Program-made: the position numbers and the translations under genes
Assembly: GCA_018679695.1 (NCBI GenBank)
Contig: JAHHKH010000069.1
Location: 1 to 13,870, forward strand
DNA length: 13,870 nt
Origin: Maribacter sp.
GTDB lineage: Bacteria > Bacteroidota > Bacteroidia > Flavobacteriales > Flavobacteriaceae
Direction: 5' to 3'
Notes under the pieces: model-generated
Seen by the model: the letters and a program-made list of their open reading frames with translations, nothing else
What the model was told of the DNA's origin: nothing
Databases searched by the model: none
Shown: positions 6,874 to 13,723 of the stretch, one piece after another
How positions within the stretch are numbered: position 1 is the first letter of the stretch
How the letters are laid out: each line of letters opens with the position of its first letter

Positions 6874-6906
6874 AAAAAAGAGCTTCTTTTGAAAGCTCTT
6901 TTTTTT
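6874..6906. terminator. Bidirectional terminator between the thioredoxin gene and guaB
   Basis: A-run, AGAGCTT (6879-6885), a 7-nt loop, AAGCTCT (6893-6899), T-run. It sits between two convergent genes and serves both strands. A short frame beginning in it (6871) is not a gene. Confidence 0.88.
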
Positions 6907-6927
6907 ATGCTCATTTTATCAAGCGAA

Positions 6928-8400
6928 TTACCTACTGTAATTTGGGGATTCTTTGGTAATGGTCACATGATGGGGGTGACTTTCCGATATACCGCTGGAA
7001 GTTATTTTAATAAACCTTCCGCTTTCTTTCAATGTGTCAATATCCTTGGCGCCACAATACCCCATACCTGCGCGAAGACCTCCCACGAATTGGTGTATGC
7101 TTTCATATAATTCCCCTTTATAGGGTACACGACCTACAATACCTTCAGGGACCAACTTTTTGATATCGTCCTCGACATCTTGGAAATAGCGGTCTTTTGA
7201 GCCATGTTTCATAGCTTCTACGGATCCCATGCCACGGTATGATTTAAACTTTCGCCCTTCATAGATGATCGTCTCCCCAGGTGATTCTTTGGTACCTGCC
7301 AATAAGGATCCCAGCATCACCGTATCTGCCCCGGCAGCAATCGCTTTGGGTATATCCCCTGTATAACGAATTCCGCCATCGGCGATTACGGGAACTCCGC
7401 TTCCTTTGATGGCTGCAGCCACTTCCAATACGGCTGAAAACTGAGGGAATCCTACACCGGCCACCACTCTAGTTGTGCAAATAGATCCAGGGCCGATACC
7501 CACTTTGACCGCATCCGCGCCTGCCGCTACAAGGTATTTGGCAGCATCGCCCGTGGCAATATTCCCAACAATTACTTCAAGCTTGGGAAACTGCTTCTTT
7601 ACTTCTTTGAGCACATTGACGACACCTTTTGTATGGCCGTGGGCCGTATCGATAACTACAGCATCAACCCCGGCATTGACAAGGGCACTCGCCCTTTCCA
7701 AAGCATCACCAGTTACCCCGATTGCCGCGGCAACGCGCAAACGGCCATAATGGTCCTTGTTGGCAATAGGTTTTTGCGTAAGCTTTGTGATATCCCTGAA
7801 GGTGATCAATCCGACCAGTTTGTTATTTTCGTCAACAACAGGCAGCTTTTCTATTTTGTTTTCCTGAAGTATGTCCTCGGCTTGCTCCAAAGAGGTTCCA
7901 GGAGTAGCAGTTACCAAGTTATCAGAGGTCATTACTTCCGAGAGTGGTCTTTCATTGTTTTTTTCAAATCGAAGGTCCCTATTCGTCACAATACCGATTA
8001 GCTTTCCGGCATCATCAACAATGGGGATCCCTCCAATGCTGAACTCCTTCATATTGGCCTTGGCATCTTTGACCAAGGCATCGGCCGGTAATGTAACGGG
8101 ATCTAAGATCATTCCACTTTCTGCACGCTTCACCTTGCGTACCTTCATTGCCTGCCGCTCAATCGACATATTTTTATGCAAAACACCAATACCACCCTCT
8201 TGGGCTATGGCGATCGCCATTCTCGACTCTGTTACCGTATCCATAGCAGCGGATACAATGGGGACATTTATCGAAATATTTCTGGTGAATCTTGATTTAA
8301 TACTCACCTCTCTGGGAAGTATTTCCGAAAAGGACGGGACAAGAAGTACATCGTCGTATGTTAAACCTTCTCCGAGAATTTTATTTTGGTGGGCTTCCAT
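6928..8400 (-). CDS. guaB: Inosine-5'-monophosphate dehydrogenase
   Basis: A 490-residue cytoplasmic enzyme that oxidises IMP to XMP with NAD+, the committed step of guanine nucleotide synthesis. The catalytic TIM barrel is interrupted by a pair of CBS domains (about 95-205), usual sensors of adenine/guanine nucleotides. The catalytic Cys308 lies in GIGPGSICTTR. IADGGIRY (339-346) and the glycine-rich MLGSLLAG (362-369) bind the IMP phosphate. RGMGSVEAM (389-397) and the mobile flap with Arg424 and Tyr427 (GRVPY) are intact. Length matches E. coli GuaB (488). It lies 65 bp downstream of the membrane-protein gene on the same strand but has its own -7 box. The start codon directly abuts a perfect palindrome, with no Shine-Dalgarno sequence. 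Confidence 0.98.
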   Translation of the reverse strand: MEAHQNKILGEGLTYDDVLLVPSFSEILPREVSIKSRFTRNISINVPIVSAAMDTVTESRMAIAIAQEGGIGVLHKNMSIERQAMKVRKVKRAESGMILDPVTLPADALVKDAKANMKEFSIGGIPIVDDAGKLIGIVTNRDLRFEKNNERPLSEVMTSDNLVTATPGTSLEQAEDILQENKIEKLPVVDENNKLVGLITFRDITKLTQKPIANKDHYGRLRVAAAIGVTGDALERASALVNAGVDAVVIDTAHGHTKGVVNVLKEVKKQFPKLEVIVGNIATGDAAKYLVAAGADAVKVGIGPGSICTTRVVAGVGFPQFSAVLEVAAAIKGSGVPVIADGGIRYTGDIPKAIAAGADTVMLGSLLAGTKESPGETIIYEGRKFKSYRGMGSVEAMKHGSKDRYFQDVEDDIKKLVPEGIVGRVPYKGELYESIHQFVGGLRAGMGYCGAKDIDTLKESGRFIKITSSGISESHPHHVTITKESPNYSR

Positions 8401-8419
8401 GCAATTAAGGATTAATTGC
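8401..8419 (-). promoter_or_regulatory. Palindrome abutting the guaB start codon
   Basis: GCAATTAA (8401-8408), GGA, TTAATTGC (8412-8419): a perfect 8-bp inverted repeat with a 3-nt centre, immediately before the guaB ATG. It overlaps the transcription start expected from the -7 box at 8423-8430. It could be an operator or, if within the mRNA, a hairpin hiding the start codon. The regulator is unknown. Confidence 0.5.
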
Positions 8420-8422
8420 GTG

Positions 8423-8430
8423 CAAATATA
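8423..8430 (-). promoter_or_regulatory. guaB -7 promoter box
   Basis: On the minus strand TATATTTG matches TAnnTTTG exactly. No TTG occurs 17-23 nt upstream, so the -33 element is weak or absent, which would suit an activated or weak promoter. Confidence 0.45.
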
Positions 8431-8465
8431 CTACTTTTAATACTAACTTTTTGAAACTGCCTTAT

Positions 8466-8966
8466 TTAATCAGGCTGGGGCGTACGCAGGGTCAATTGGT
8501 AGAGAACACACACTGCTGAAACAGCGAATGTGAGCGTCATCAATACTCCCGAAAATATCACTATGTATTTCATCCAAAGTATGCCTGTCCACAATAAATA
8601 GATCCCTCCAAAGGTAAGCAGCACCGATATAAAGGGTTCAACGGTAAGAAACAGTTTCCAATTTTTGGATAGCCGGGTCAACCAGACCAAAATACCCAAT
8701 AAAAAAAAGATGAACGACATGGAAAGAATGTGCGTATGGATAATGGTCAACATTTCGCGTTCACTTTTTTGAAACTTCATTATCCCGGCGTTTTCATCCT
8801 GCTCGTTCCCCAAATAATTTTCTTCGATACCTGCAGCAGAAGCGGAACTGGTTTCATTGACGAACAACAGGCCCGTAAAAAAACCTATCGAGAGGATTAC
8901 GACAAAAGAAGCGATGAAGATTTTTATTTCTTGGGGAAATGAAGATAGTAAACCGTTATAGTGCAT
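8466..8966 (-). CDS. Four-helix membrane protein of the porin/FMN-protein unit
   Basis: A 166-residue protein I cannot assign to a named family. Four hydrophobic segments are visible at about 17-36, 76-96, 105-128 and 132-157. A polar stretch of about 40 residues lies between the first two, probably extracytoplasmic. The second helix begins with HTH (His77, His79), and Trp, Tyr and Met residues are frequent in helices 2-4. A heme or quinone site is conceivable, but no recognised heme motif confirms it. Its ATG overlaps the stop codon of the FMN-binding gene by one base (TAATG), so the two are very likely translationally coupled and act together. The natural inference is a membrane electron-transfer partner for the flavoprotein. 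Confidence 0.7.
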   Translation of the reverse strand: MHYNGLLSSFPQEIKIFIASFVVILSIGFFTGLLFVNETSSASAAGIEENYLGNEQDENAGIMKFQKSEREMLTIIHTHILSMSFIFFLLGILVWLTRLSKNWKLFLTVEPFISVLLTFGGIYLLWTGILWMKYIVIFSGVLMTLTFAVSAVCVLYQLTLRTPQPD

Positions 8967-9502
8967 TACAATACTTGATTTTCTTGCAATATCCCTATTG
9001 TCTGAAGAAGTTCGTCAATTGCCATGGTCATTGAACGGACGGAGATTGTCGCTCCGGCAATACCATCGATATTTGATTCATAATCCACCCGATCACCCCC
9101 TGTTTTACCAATAAACTGTTTTAGCCATCTTTTGCTACCAATCTCACCCCCGTATTCTTCCCTGTAGATCAATACTTTGGAATGAACGATCTTAAGTTCG
9201 GTATCGAAGACAATCAGATAATCAAATTCAGCGGTCTTACTTAAGGCCTTATCAACGAACAAATAACCCAAATGTTCACTGCCATCTGATATCCTTAGAA
9301 AATTCTGGGATGTCAGTTGCTTTGGAAGTTCAGCGTTCAAGGAATCCGATAGTTCCAAGGGGACCAAGGTAAACCCATCTATTTGAAAAGTCTTTTCCAG
9401 TTCTTTCCGAACTTTTTTCTCAACATTCTTGGGCAACCCAAAACCTACCAGCAGAAAGCTGATAGTCACTATTAACATTAGAAAAGTCTTTACCCCTTGC
9501 AT
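8966..9502 (-). CDS. Exported FMN-binding domain protein (NqrC/RnfG-like)
   Basis: A 178-residue protein with an N-terminal hydrophobic segment (about 6-23) that anchors or exports it. The FMN-binding domain of the NqrC/RnfG type follows. DGIAGATIS (146-154) fits the covalent flavinylation motif D-x-x-S/T-G-A-T, with Thr152 as the likely attachment site; position 149 is Ala rather than Ser/Thr. In this family FMN is attached by ApbE, which is not encoded here. The tail of the domain (SVRSMTMAIDELL) also fits. It sits between a porin gene (99 bp upstream) and a membrane-protein gene (1-bp overlap), with none of the other Rnf or Nqr subunits, so it belongs to a stand-alone extracytoplasmic flavin electron-transfer arrangement. 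A weaker copy of the porin operator lies just upstream. Confidence 0.8.
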   Translation of the reverse strand: MQGVKTFLMLIVTISFLLVGFGLPKNVEKKVRKELEKTFQIDGFTLVPLELSDSLNAELPKQLTSQNFLRISDGSEHLGYLFVDKALSKTAEFDYLIVFDTELKIVHSKVLIYREEYGGEIGSKRWLKQFIGKTGGDRVDYESNIDGIAGATISVRSMTMAIDELLQTIGILQENQVL

Positions 9503-9515
9503 GCCATAAAAGTAT

Positions 9516-9538
9516 TAATTTAGAATGAATCTCAATAA
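9516..9538. promoter_or_regulatory. Operator site 3 (weaker), upstream of the FMN-binding gene
   Basis: This 23-bp site matches operator 1 at 17 of 23 positions. It keeps TTTAGA and the AATAA end, with the half-palindrome TTTAGA...TCTCAA. It overlaps a possible promoter on the minus strand: TTG at 9533-9535, 18 nt, TACTTTTA at 9507-9514. Transcription from there would start almost at the ATG. Confidence 0.45.
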
Positions 9539-9601
9539 AGATTTTGTATTCTTTTAAAAAGAGACCACTTCGCCAACCAAAAAAGGGACCTTAATTGGTA
9601 A

Positions 9602-10780
9602 TTAAAACCATACCCCAATACCAAAATTCAATCGGTCCTTTACATCGTCGTTTTCCAGTGCATTGCTTCTGAACTGGTAATCGCCCTTCAATACCACCCC
9701 TGGGGCAAGATGATAGGTCAATCCGGTTGTAACGTCCGTTCTATCATAGGCCTCGTTCCTTACCAACGACCCGGCCGTTGAAGCATGGGTATCAAACTTT
9801 TCATAGCGGGCAAATGCGAACAGCTTCTGTTGCTTGGTAGTGGGTAAAAGATTAAATGCGCCTTCGACATACCAACCCTGTAATGCACTGCCCAAATCCA
9901 TTCCTGTCAGGGCATTGTAATCTTCGGTATCCGATAAGGAAGCGTGGATGAATTGACCACGTGCCGTAAAACGTTGATAGGCATAACGGGCATCCAAACC
10001 GATCATGGATATACCTATATTGGCACCATCGATTTCTTCTACGTCGTCTGCAGCTTGGGTCTTGCCAAAATAGGTGGAAAAACCTAATCGTAGCCCTCGT
10101 ATCCCGTAATAATCCAATTTTGTGGATAAATTTGGACTATCTATGGTTGATTTGATTCCTTTTTGACGACCCCCACGCAGTCCGTTGGATCCTTTTAAAA
10201 ATCCGGAAATACCTCCCTCACCATTCGCCGCTGTAGACTTAAAGCCATTGAACAAGTAGGCTTGATAGCCCAGGGAAATGGAATTAAACCGACCATTGAC
10301 CCCTACACCCAGTTCACGCCAAGTCGTAGGTACAATGGCATTGTCCATGGCAGGACGCTCGGTGCCATTGAAAGTTGTTGGTTCATGAAATTCATTGATA
10401 ATTCCCATAGGTACGAGCATAAGTCCACCTCTAAGGCTTACATTGTTGCCCACATTATAATTAACGAAGGCCTGTTCCACGAAGACCTCTTCAACATGTT
10501 CGAACTCGATCTCAGTGACAAATTGGGCCTTATCGTTAAAACGATAGCCCAACAATATTACCAGTCTTTGAACATCCAACTCGCCATTATCCCCTTCGGG
10601 TTGGTTGTATAACATTTCGCCATAGGCCCCAACAGTAACTGCTGATGCGTAATTGCCGGATAACAATCTTTGAGCGGCGTTTAATTGTTTCTGGGGATCT
10701 AAGGTAATTGAATCTGTTTTGGTCTGGGCCGATAAAAATGCCGTACAGAGTACTGCAAGGAATAGAATTGGTTTTCTCAT
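9602..10780 (-). CDS. Outer-membrane porin-like beta-barrel (OprO/OprP type)
   Basis: A 392-residue outer-membrane protein with a signal peptide (1-19, ending LSAQ). The rest alternates short polar and aromatic strands, as in a barrel, and ends in Trp-Phe, the usual C-terminal aromatic of outer-membrane barrels. Text such as LGYRFNDKAQFVTEIEFEHV and the C-terminal DRLNFGIGVWF resembles the porin group often labelled phosphate-selective OprO/OprP in Bacteroidota. The transported solute cannot be read from sequence. It is the first gene of a minus-strand unit with the FMN-binding and four-helix proteins. The promoter is excellent and bracketed by two nearly identical operators, so regulation is probably strong. 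Metal limitation is the guess from operator shape, not phosphate. Confidence 0.78.
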   Translation of the reverse strand: MRKPILFLAVLCTAFLSAQTKTDSITLDPQKQLNAAQRLLSGNYASAVTVGAYGEMLYNQPEGDNGELDVQRLVILLGYRFNDKAQFVTEIEFEHVEEVFVEQAFVNYNVGNNVSLRGGLMLVPMGIINEFHEPTTFNGTERPAMDNAIVPTTWRELGVGVNGRFNSISLGYQAYLFNGFKSTAANGEGGISGFLKGSNGLRGGRQKGIKSTIDSPNLSTKLDYYGIRGLRLGFSTYFGKTQAADDVEEIDGANIGISMIGLDARYAYQRFTARGQFIHASLSDTEDYNALTGMDLGSALQGWYVEGAFNLLPTTKQQKLFAFARYEKFDTHASTAGSLVRNEAYDRTDVTTGLTYHLAPGVVLKGDYQFRSNALENDDVKDRLNFGIGVWF

Positions 10781-10793
10781 TTTGGCGTTATTC

Positions 10794-10816
10794 TTATTTA
10801 GACTTACTTTAAATAA
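10794..10816. promoter_or_regulatory. Operator site 1, porin leader
   Basis: TTATTTA, 9 nt, TAAATAA: perfect 7-bp arms. It lies just downstream of the transcription start predicted from the promoter at 10833-10862. Read on the + strand, it matches operator 2 read on the minus strand at 20 of 23 positions, with core TTTAGA...TAAA. Confidence 0.7.
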
Positions 10817-10832
10817 GGATGTATTAAAGAAG

Positions 10833-10862
10833 CAAATTTAACACCAAAATTGCCTTTAACAA
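10833..10862 (-). promoter_or_regulatory. Promoter of the porin/FMN-protein unit
   Basis: On the minus strand TTG (10860-10862), 19 nt, TAAATTTG (10833-10840) is a full match to the Bacteroidota consensus. It is enclosed by operators at 10794-10816 and 10866-10888; the -33 element is only 3 bp from the latter. Confidence 0.75.
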
Positions 10863-10865
10863 AGT

Positions 10866-10888
10866 TTATTTATACTAAATCTAAATAA
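10866..10888. promoter_or_regulatory. Operator site 2, upstream of the porin promoter
   Basis: TTATTTA, 9 nt, TAAATAA: the same arms and spacing as operator 1, with centres 72 bp apart. The TTTAGA...TAAA core resembles the layout of DtxR/IdeR boxes (TTAGGTTAGSCTAACCTAA), so a metal-dependent repressor is plausible. The regulator itself is not in this window. Confidence 0.7.
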
Positions 10889-10943
10889 TATTTTGTTGGG
10901 AATATAACACTATTTATAGGGGTCTGATTACTAATAGATTAAA

Positions 10944-11810
10944 TCAATGGTAGCCAGAGAAAAGTTCCGTTGCCTTATTGAATGCTGCCTCGAATGCAAA
11001 CCAATTCACATTGGTATCCACTTTTTCCGCGGTGAAGTACGACAACATTTTTTCGGTCGGCATGTTGCCCGTAAGTTCATCCTTGGCCATGGGGCAACCC
11101 CCAAATCCCTGCACGGCCCCATCGAACCGTCTGCAACCTGAAGTGTATGCGGAATTGACCTTTTCATACCATTTGCTTGGTGTGGTATGAAGATGCGCAC
11201 CAAATTCGATTTCAGGATATTTGGATATCAAATTTGAAAAAAGATAGGTGATATTCTCTGGTGTCGAAGTTCCGACCGTATCGGATAAGGACAGGATGCG
11301 AGCTCCCATATCGGCCAATTTCTCGGTCCACTCCCCTACCACCTCAACATTCCACGGGTCACCATAGGGATTACCAAATCCCATCGAAATATAAGTGACC
11401 ACTTCTTTTTGGTTGGCATTCGCTATTTCAAAGATCTCTTTCAATGTATCGACCGACTGGGCAATGGTCTTATGGGTATTACGCATCTGAAAGTTCTCCG
11501 ATATTGAAAAAGGATATCCCAAGTATTGAATTTCATCATGTAAGCAGGCATTACGGGCTCCTCTCACATTTGCTACAATGGCCAACAACTTGCTCTTTGT
11601 CTTGGTCAAGTCCAGCATGGAAAGTACTTCCCCGGTATCTACCATTTGTGGAATGGCCCTGGGGGAAACAAAACTCCCGAAGTCGACGGTATCAAATCCG
11701 CAACCCAATAATGATTGAATGTATTTTGCTTTTTCCTCAGTAGGGATAAAGGCTTTTATGCCCTGCATGGCATCCCTTGGACATTCAATTATTTTAACCG
11801 TATTGGACAT
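10944..11810 (-). CDS. Hydroxymethylglutaryl-CoA lyase
   Basis: A 288-residue cytoplasmic TIM-barrel enzyme that cleaves HMG-CoA to acetyl-CoA and acetoacetate, the last step of leucine degradation. ECPRDAMQG near the N-terminus supplies the catalytic Arg12 and the metal ligand Asp13. GAHLHTT holds the metal-binding His206 and His208. GFGGCPMA contains the signature cysteine (Cys239), followed by the conserved GNMPTE. SLSDTVGTSTP (174-184) is the usual strand of the HMGL/DRE-TIM family. The intact cysteine loop separates it from isopropylmalate or homocitrate synthases. Length fits bacterial lyases (about 290-300). It starts 32 bp after a LysE-type exporter gene and is probably co-transcribed. 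No other leucine-degradation gene is in view. The gene is called mvaB or yngG in some bacteria. Confidence 0.92.
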   Translation of the reverse strand: MSNTVKIIECPRDAMQGIKAFIPTEEKAKYIQSLLGCGFDTVDFGSFVSPRAIPQMVDTGEVLSMLDLTKTKSKLLAIVANVRGARNACLHDEIQYLGYPFSISENFQMRNTHKTIAQSVDTLKEIFEIANANQKEVVTYISMGFGNPYGDPWNVEVVGEWTEKLADMGARILSLSDTVGTSTPENITYLFSNLISKYPEIEFGAHLHTTPSKWYEKVNSAYTSGCRRFDGAVQGFGGCPMAKDELTGNMPTEKMLSYFTAEKVDTNVNWFAFEAAFNKATELFSGYH

Positions 11811-11842
11811 TAATCAACTTTGAAGACTAATCAAAATTACCA

Positions 11843-12466
11843 TTATTTATTCGATAAAAGAATAAACAAACCTATTCCTATGAACACCAAAATCTGCAGC
11901 CATTTTAAGAACAAACCCAAATTGGAATGCCCTCTTAAATAGTCTGAAATTGACCCTGAAAGAATGGCGATAAAACCAAAAACGATGAAGGTCACTATCA
12001 TAAACAACAGTCCCAGAACATAGAACTGGGTTATAGGACCAAGCGAATCGCTAAATAAAAAACCGGGGAAAAATGCCAAAAAGAATATGGTGACCTTTGG
12101 ATTCAACACATTCATTATAAAACCCTGTTTGAACAATTGTAATAATCCTTTTTTGGGTACTTCGCCATTGGAAAATTGCAATTGAACATCACTTTGAAAA
12201 ACCTTGAATGCCAAGTAGAAAAGATACAATGCCCCCAAAAGTTTTATAGCAAAGAAAAGATCTTCGCTTTCCTTCAAAATTGCAGATACCCCAAAAGCCA
12301 AAAGGGTGGTATGTACCAAACAGCCCGAAACCAAGCCAGCGACGGTAGCCAGCCCATATTTTTTGCCATTGGCTATACTTTGGGTCAATACATAAATGTT
12401 ATCGGGGCCTGGTGCAATGGCCAAAGCGGCAGATGCTAGAATAAAAGCGGACAGTATCTCGTAATT
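11843..12466 (-). CDS. LysE/RhtB-family amino-acid exporter
   Basis: An inner-membrane exporter of the LysE superfamily, which moves amino acids or related metabolites out of the cell; the substrate is unknown. About six hydrophobic segments are visible, with the family signature APGPDN close to the N-terminus, then Gly-rich helices and the mid-protein LNPKVTIFFLAFFPGFL. I prefer the TTG at 12466: it gives about 207 residues, the usual size, and a family-like opening (NYEILSAFILASAAL). The frame continues 21 codons upstream to an ATG at 12529, but that extension (MKIACYCMGICIFHC...) is cysteine-rich and unlike relatives. It is followed by the HMG-CoA lyase gene on the same strand and diverges from the Dabb-domain gene. 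Confidence 0.85.
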   Translation of the reverse strand, partial: NYEILSAFILASAALAIAPGPDNIYVLTQSIANGKKYGLATVAGLVSGCLVHTTLLAFGVSAILKESEDLFFAIKLLGALYLFYLAFKVFQSDVQLQFSNGEVPKKGLLQLFKQGFIMNVLNPKVTIFFLAFFPGFLFSDSLGPITQFYVLGLLFMIVTFIVFGFIAILSGSISDYLRGHSNLGLFLKWLQILVFIGIGLFILLSNK

Positions 12467-12552
12467 CAAACTTATAGTAATTGAGCAATGAAAAATACAA
12501 ATTCCCATGCAGTAACAGGCTATTTTCATATATTACCTAAAATTTTAATACC

Positions 12553-12975
12553 ATGAAGTTCTTTATTATTGCCCTTAGCACTATTTTGGCGGTTTCGACA
12601 ACGGGTTTTTGTCCCACTAAAAAAGATTATACCAAACCAGCCATGAAGAATGCATTCACTAAAGAAAAGGATAGTGTATTACGCCATGTAGTACTGTTTA
12701 AGTTTAAAGATGGTACAACTTCCGATGACATAAAAAAGGTCGAAGATGCATTTGGGATCTTACCTTCCAAAATACCCCAAATAACTTCCTATGAATGGGG
12801 TTTGAACAATAGTCCAGAAGGCTTGGATAAAGGCTTTACGCATTGTTTTCTATTAACTTTCAAAAGCGAGGAGGACCGGGCGATCTACCTGCCACATCCC
12901 GACCATAAGGCTTTTGGACAAGTGCTTACTCCATTCCTGGACGACGTGCTTGTGATCGATTATTGGTCAAATTAA
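12553..12975 (+). CDS. Exported Dabb (stress-responsive A/B barrel) domain protein
   Basis: A 140-residue protein: a hydrophobic N-terminus (1-19, probable signal peptide) and a linker, then a Dabb domain from about residue 43. The domain begins RHVVLFKFKDGT and contains GLNNSPEGLDKGFTHCFLLTF, HPDHKAF and the final VIDYWSN, all typical of the ferredoxin-like alpha/beta barrel dimers in this family. No enzymatic role can be assigned. Bacteroidota relatives are often exported and solitary. The Cys at position 20 follows Phe, a poor lipobox, so lipidation is unlikely. It converges on pyrD with only 7 bp between the stop codons, and no terminator is visible. Confidence 0.85.
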   Translation: MKFFIIALSTILAVSTTGFCPTKKDYTKPAMKNAFTKEKDSVLRHVVLFKFKDGTTSDDIKKVEDAFGILPSKIPQITSYEWGLNNSPEGLDKGFTHCFLLTFKSEEDRAIYLPHPDHKAFGQVLTPFLDDVLVIDYWSN

Positions 12976-12982
12976 GGTTTCA

Positions 12983-13675
12983 CTATTGCTTTTTTAAGAG
13001 TGCCTTATTGATTTTTTTTATCAAACCAGGACCTTCATAAATAAATCCGGTATAAAGCTGTATTAAATCTGCTCCAGCTTCCAATTTCTCAATAGCATCT
13101 TCAGCGGAATGTATTCCCCCCACTCCGATAATAGGGAAAGCTTTATTGCTCTTTTCGGCCAAAAAACGAATTACCTCGGTACTTCTTTTTGTCAACGGTC
13201 TGCCGCTCAGCCCACCTTTTTCCTCAGCTAACATCCATGCGGATTTAAGCTCTTGACGCTCAATTGTAGTGTTGGTGGCAATAATACCATCAATTTTTGT
13301 CTGCTCAACGATCTTGATAATATCAATCAATTGATCATTGGTTAGGTCAGGGGCTATTTTCAGTAAAATCGGTTTTTCTTTAATACCAGTTCCTTTTGAG
13401 GCAATTTTAGTGTTTTCCTTTTTTAATTCCCTCAGCAATGCCGTCAATGGTTCCTTATCCTGGAGTTCCCGTAATCCCGGTGTATTAGGGGAACTTACGT
13501 TCACTACAAAGTAATCCACATGAGGAAAAAGTGCGTCAAAACTTATTAGATAATCTTTGATCGCCTCCTCATTAGGGGTAATCTTGTTCTTACCGATATT
13601 GCCCCCAATTAGCACTTTGTGCTTCTTTTTTAAACGCTCAACTGCATCAAAAACACCTTTGTTATTGAAACCCAT
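12983..13675 (-). pseudogene. pyrD: Dihydroorotate dehydrogenase (quinone), C-terminal part; gene interrupted by a strand switch
   Basis: This is the C-terminal two-thirds of class 2 dihydroorotate dehydrogenase, the membrane-associated FMN enzyme that makes orotate in pyrimidine synthesis. From the ATG it reads MGFNNKGV, GGNIGKNK, NVSSPNTPGL (catalytic serine loop), LLKIAPD, ATNTT, GGLSGRPL, IGVGGI and the FMN-phosphate loop YTGFIYEGPG. Family-like sequence continues upstream in frame (KKRIFRLKADRALINR) to about 13723, then stops making sense and meets a stop codon. Intact relatives have about 340 residues, so about 100 N-terminal residues are missing from this strand. The N-terminal part lies on the other strand from 13707. 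The internal Met is not a native start. No decay is visible in either half, so the break is recent, artefactual or reversible. Confidence 0.88.
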
Positions 13676-13706
13676 GCGATTTATAAGTGCCCGATCTGCC
13701 TTTAAG

Positions 13707-13723
13707 CGAAATATTCTTTTTTT
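13707..13723. other. pyrD: Inversion junction inside pyrD
   Basis: These 17 bases are coding in both directions for native-looking pyrD: RNILF on the + strand and KKRIF on the minus strand. The native gene therefore probably carries this sequence twice in opposite orientation, near codon 7 and near codon 100. Recombination or template switching between such short inverted copies would give exactly this head-to-head arrangement. Confidence 0.6.

Noticed and set aside
6871..7110. 79-codon + strand frame starting after the thioredoxin gene
   Set aside because: It begins inside a rho-independent terminator and is antisense to the well-supported guaB.
9602..10780. Phosphate-specific porin with a Pho box
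   Set aside because: The phosphate label comes from the general family name. No Pho-box-like direct repeats were seen, and the operators are palindromes of a different kind.
12530..12552. Promoter for the Dabb-domain gene
   Set aside because: AT-rich boxes occur upstream but none fits TTG-N17-23-TAnnTTTG well enough to annotate.
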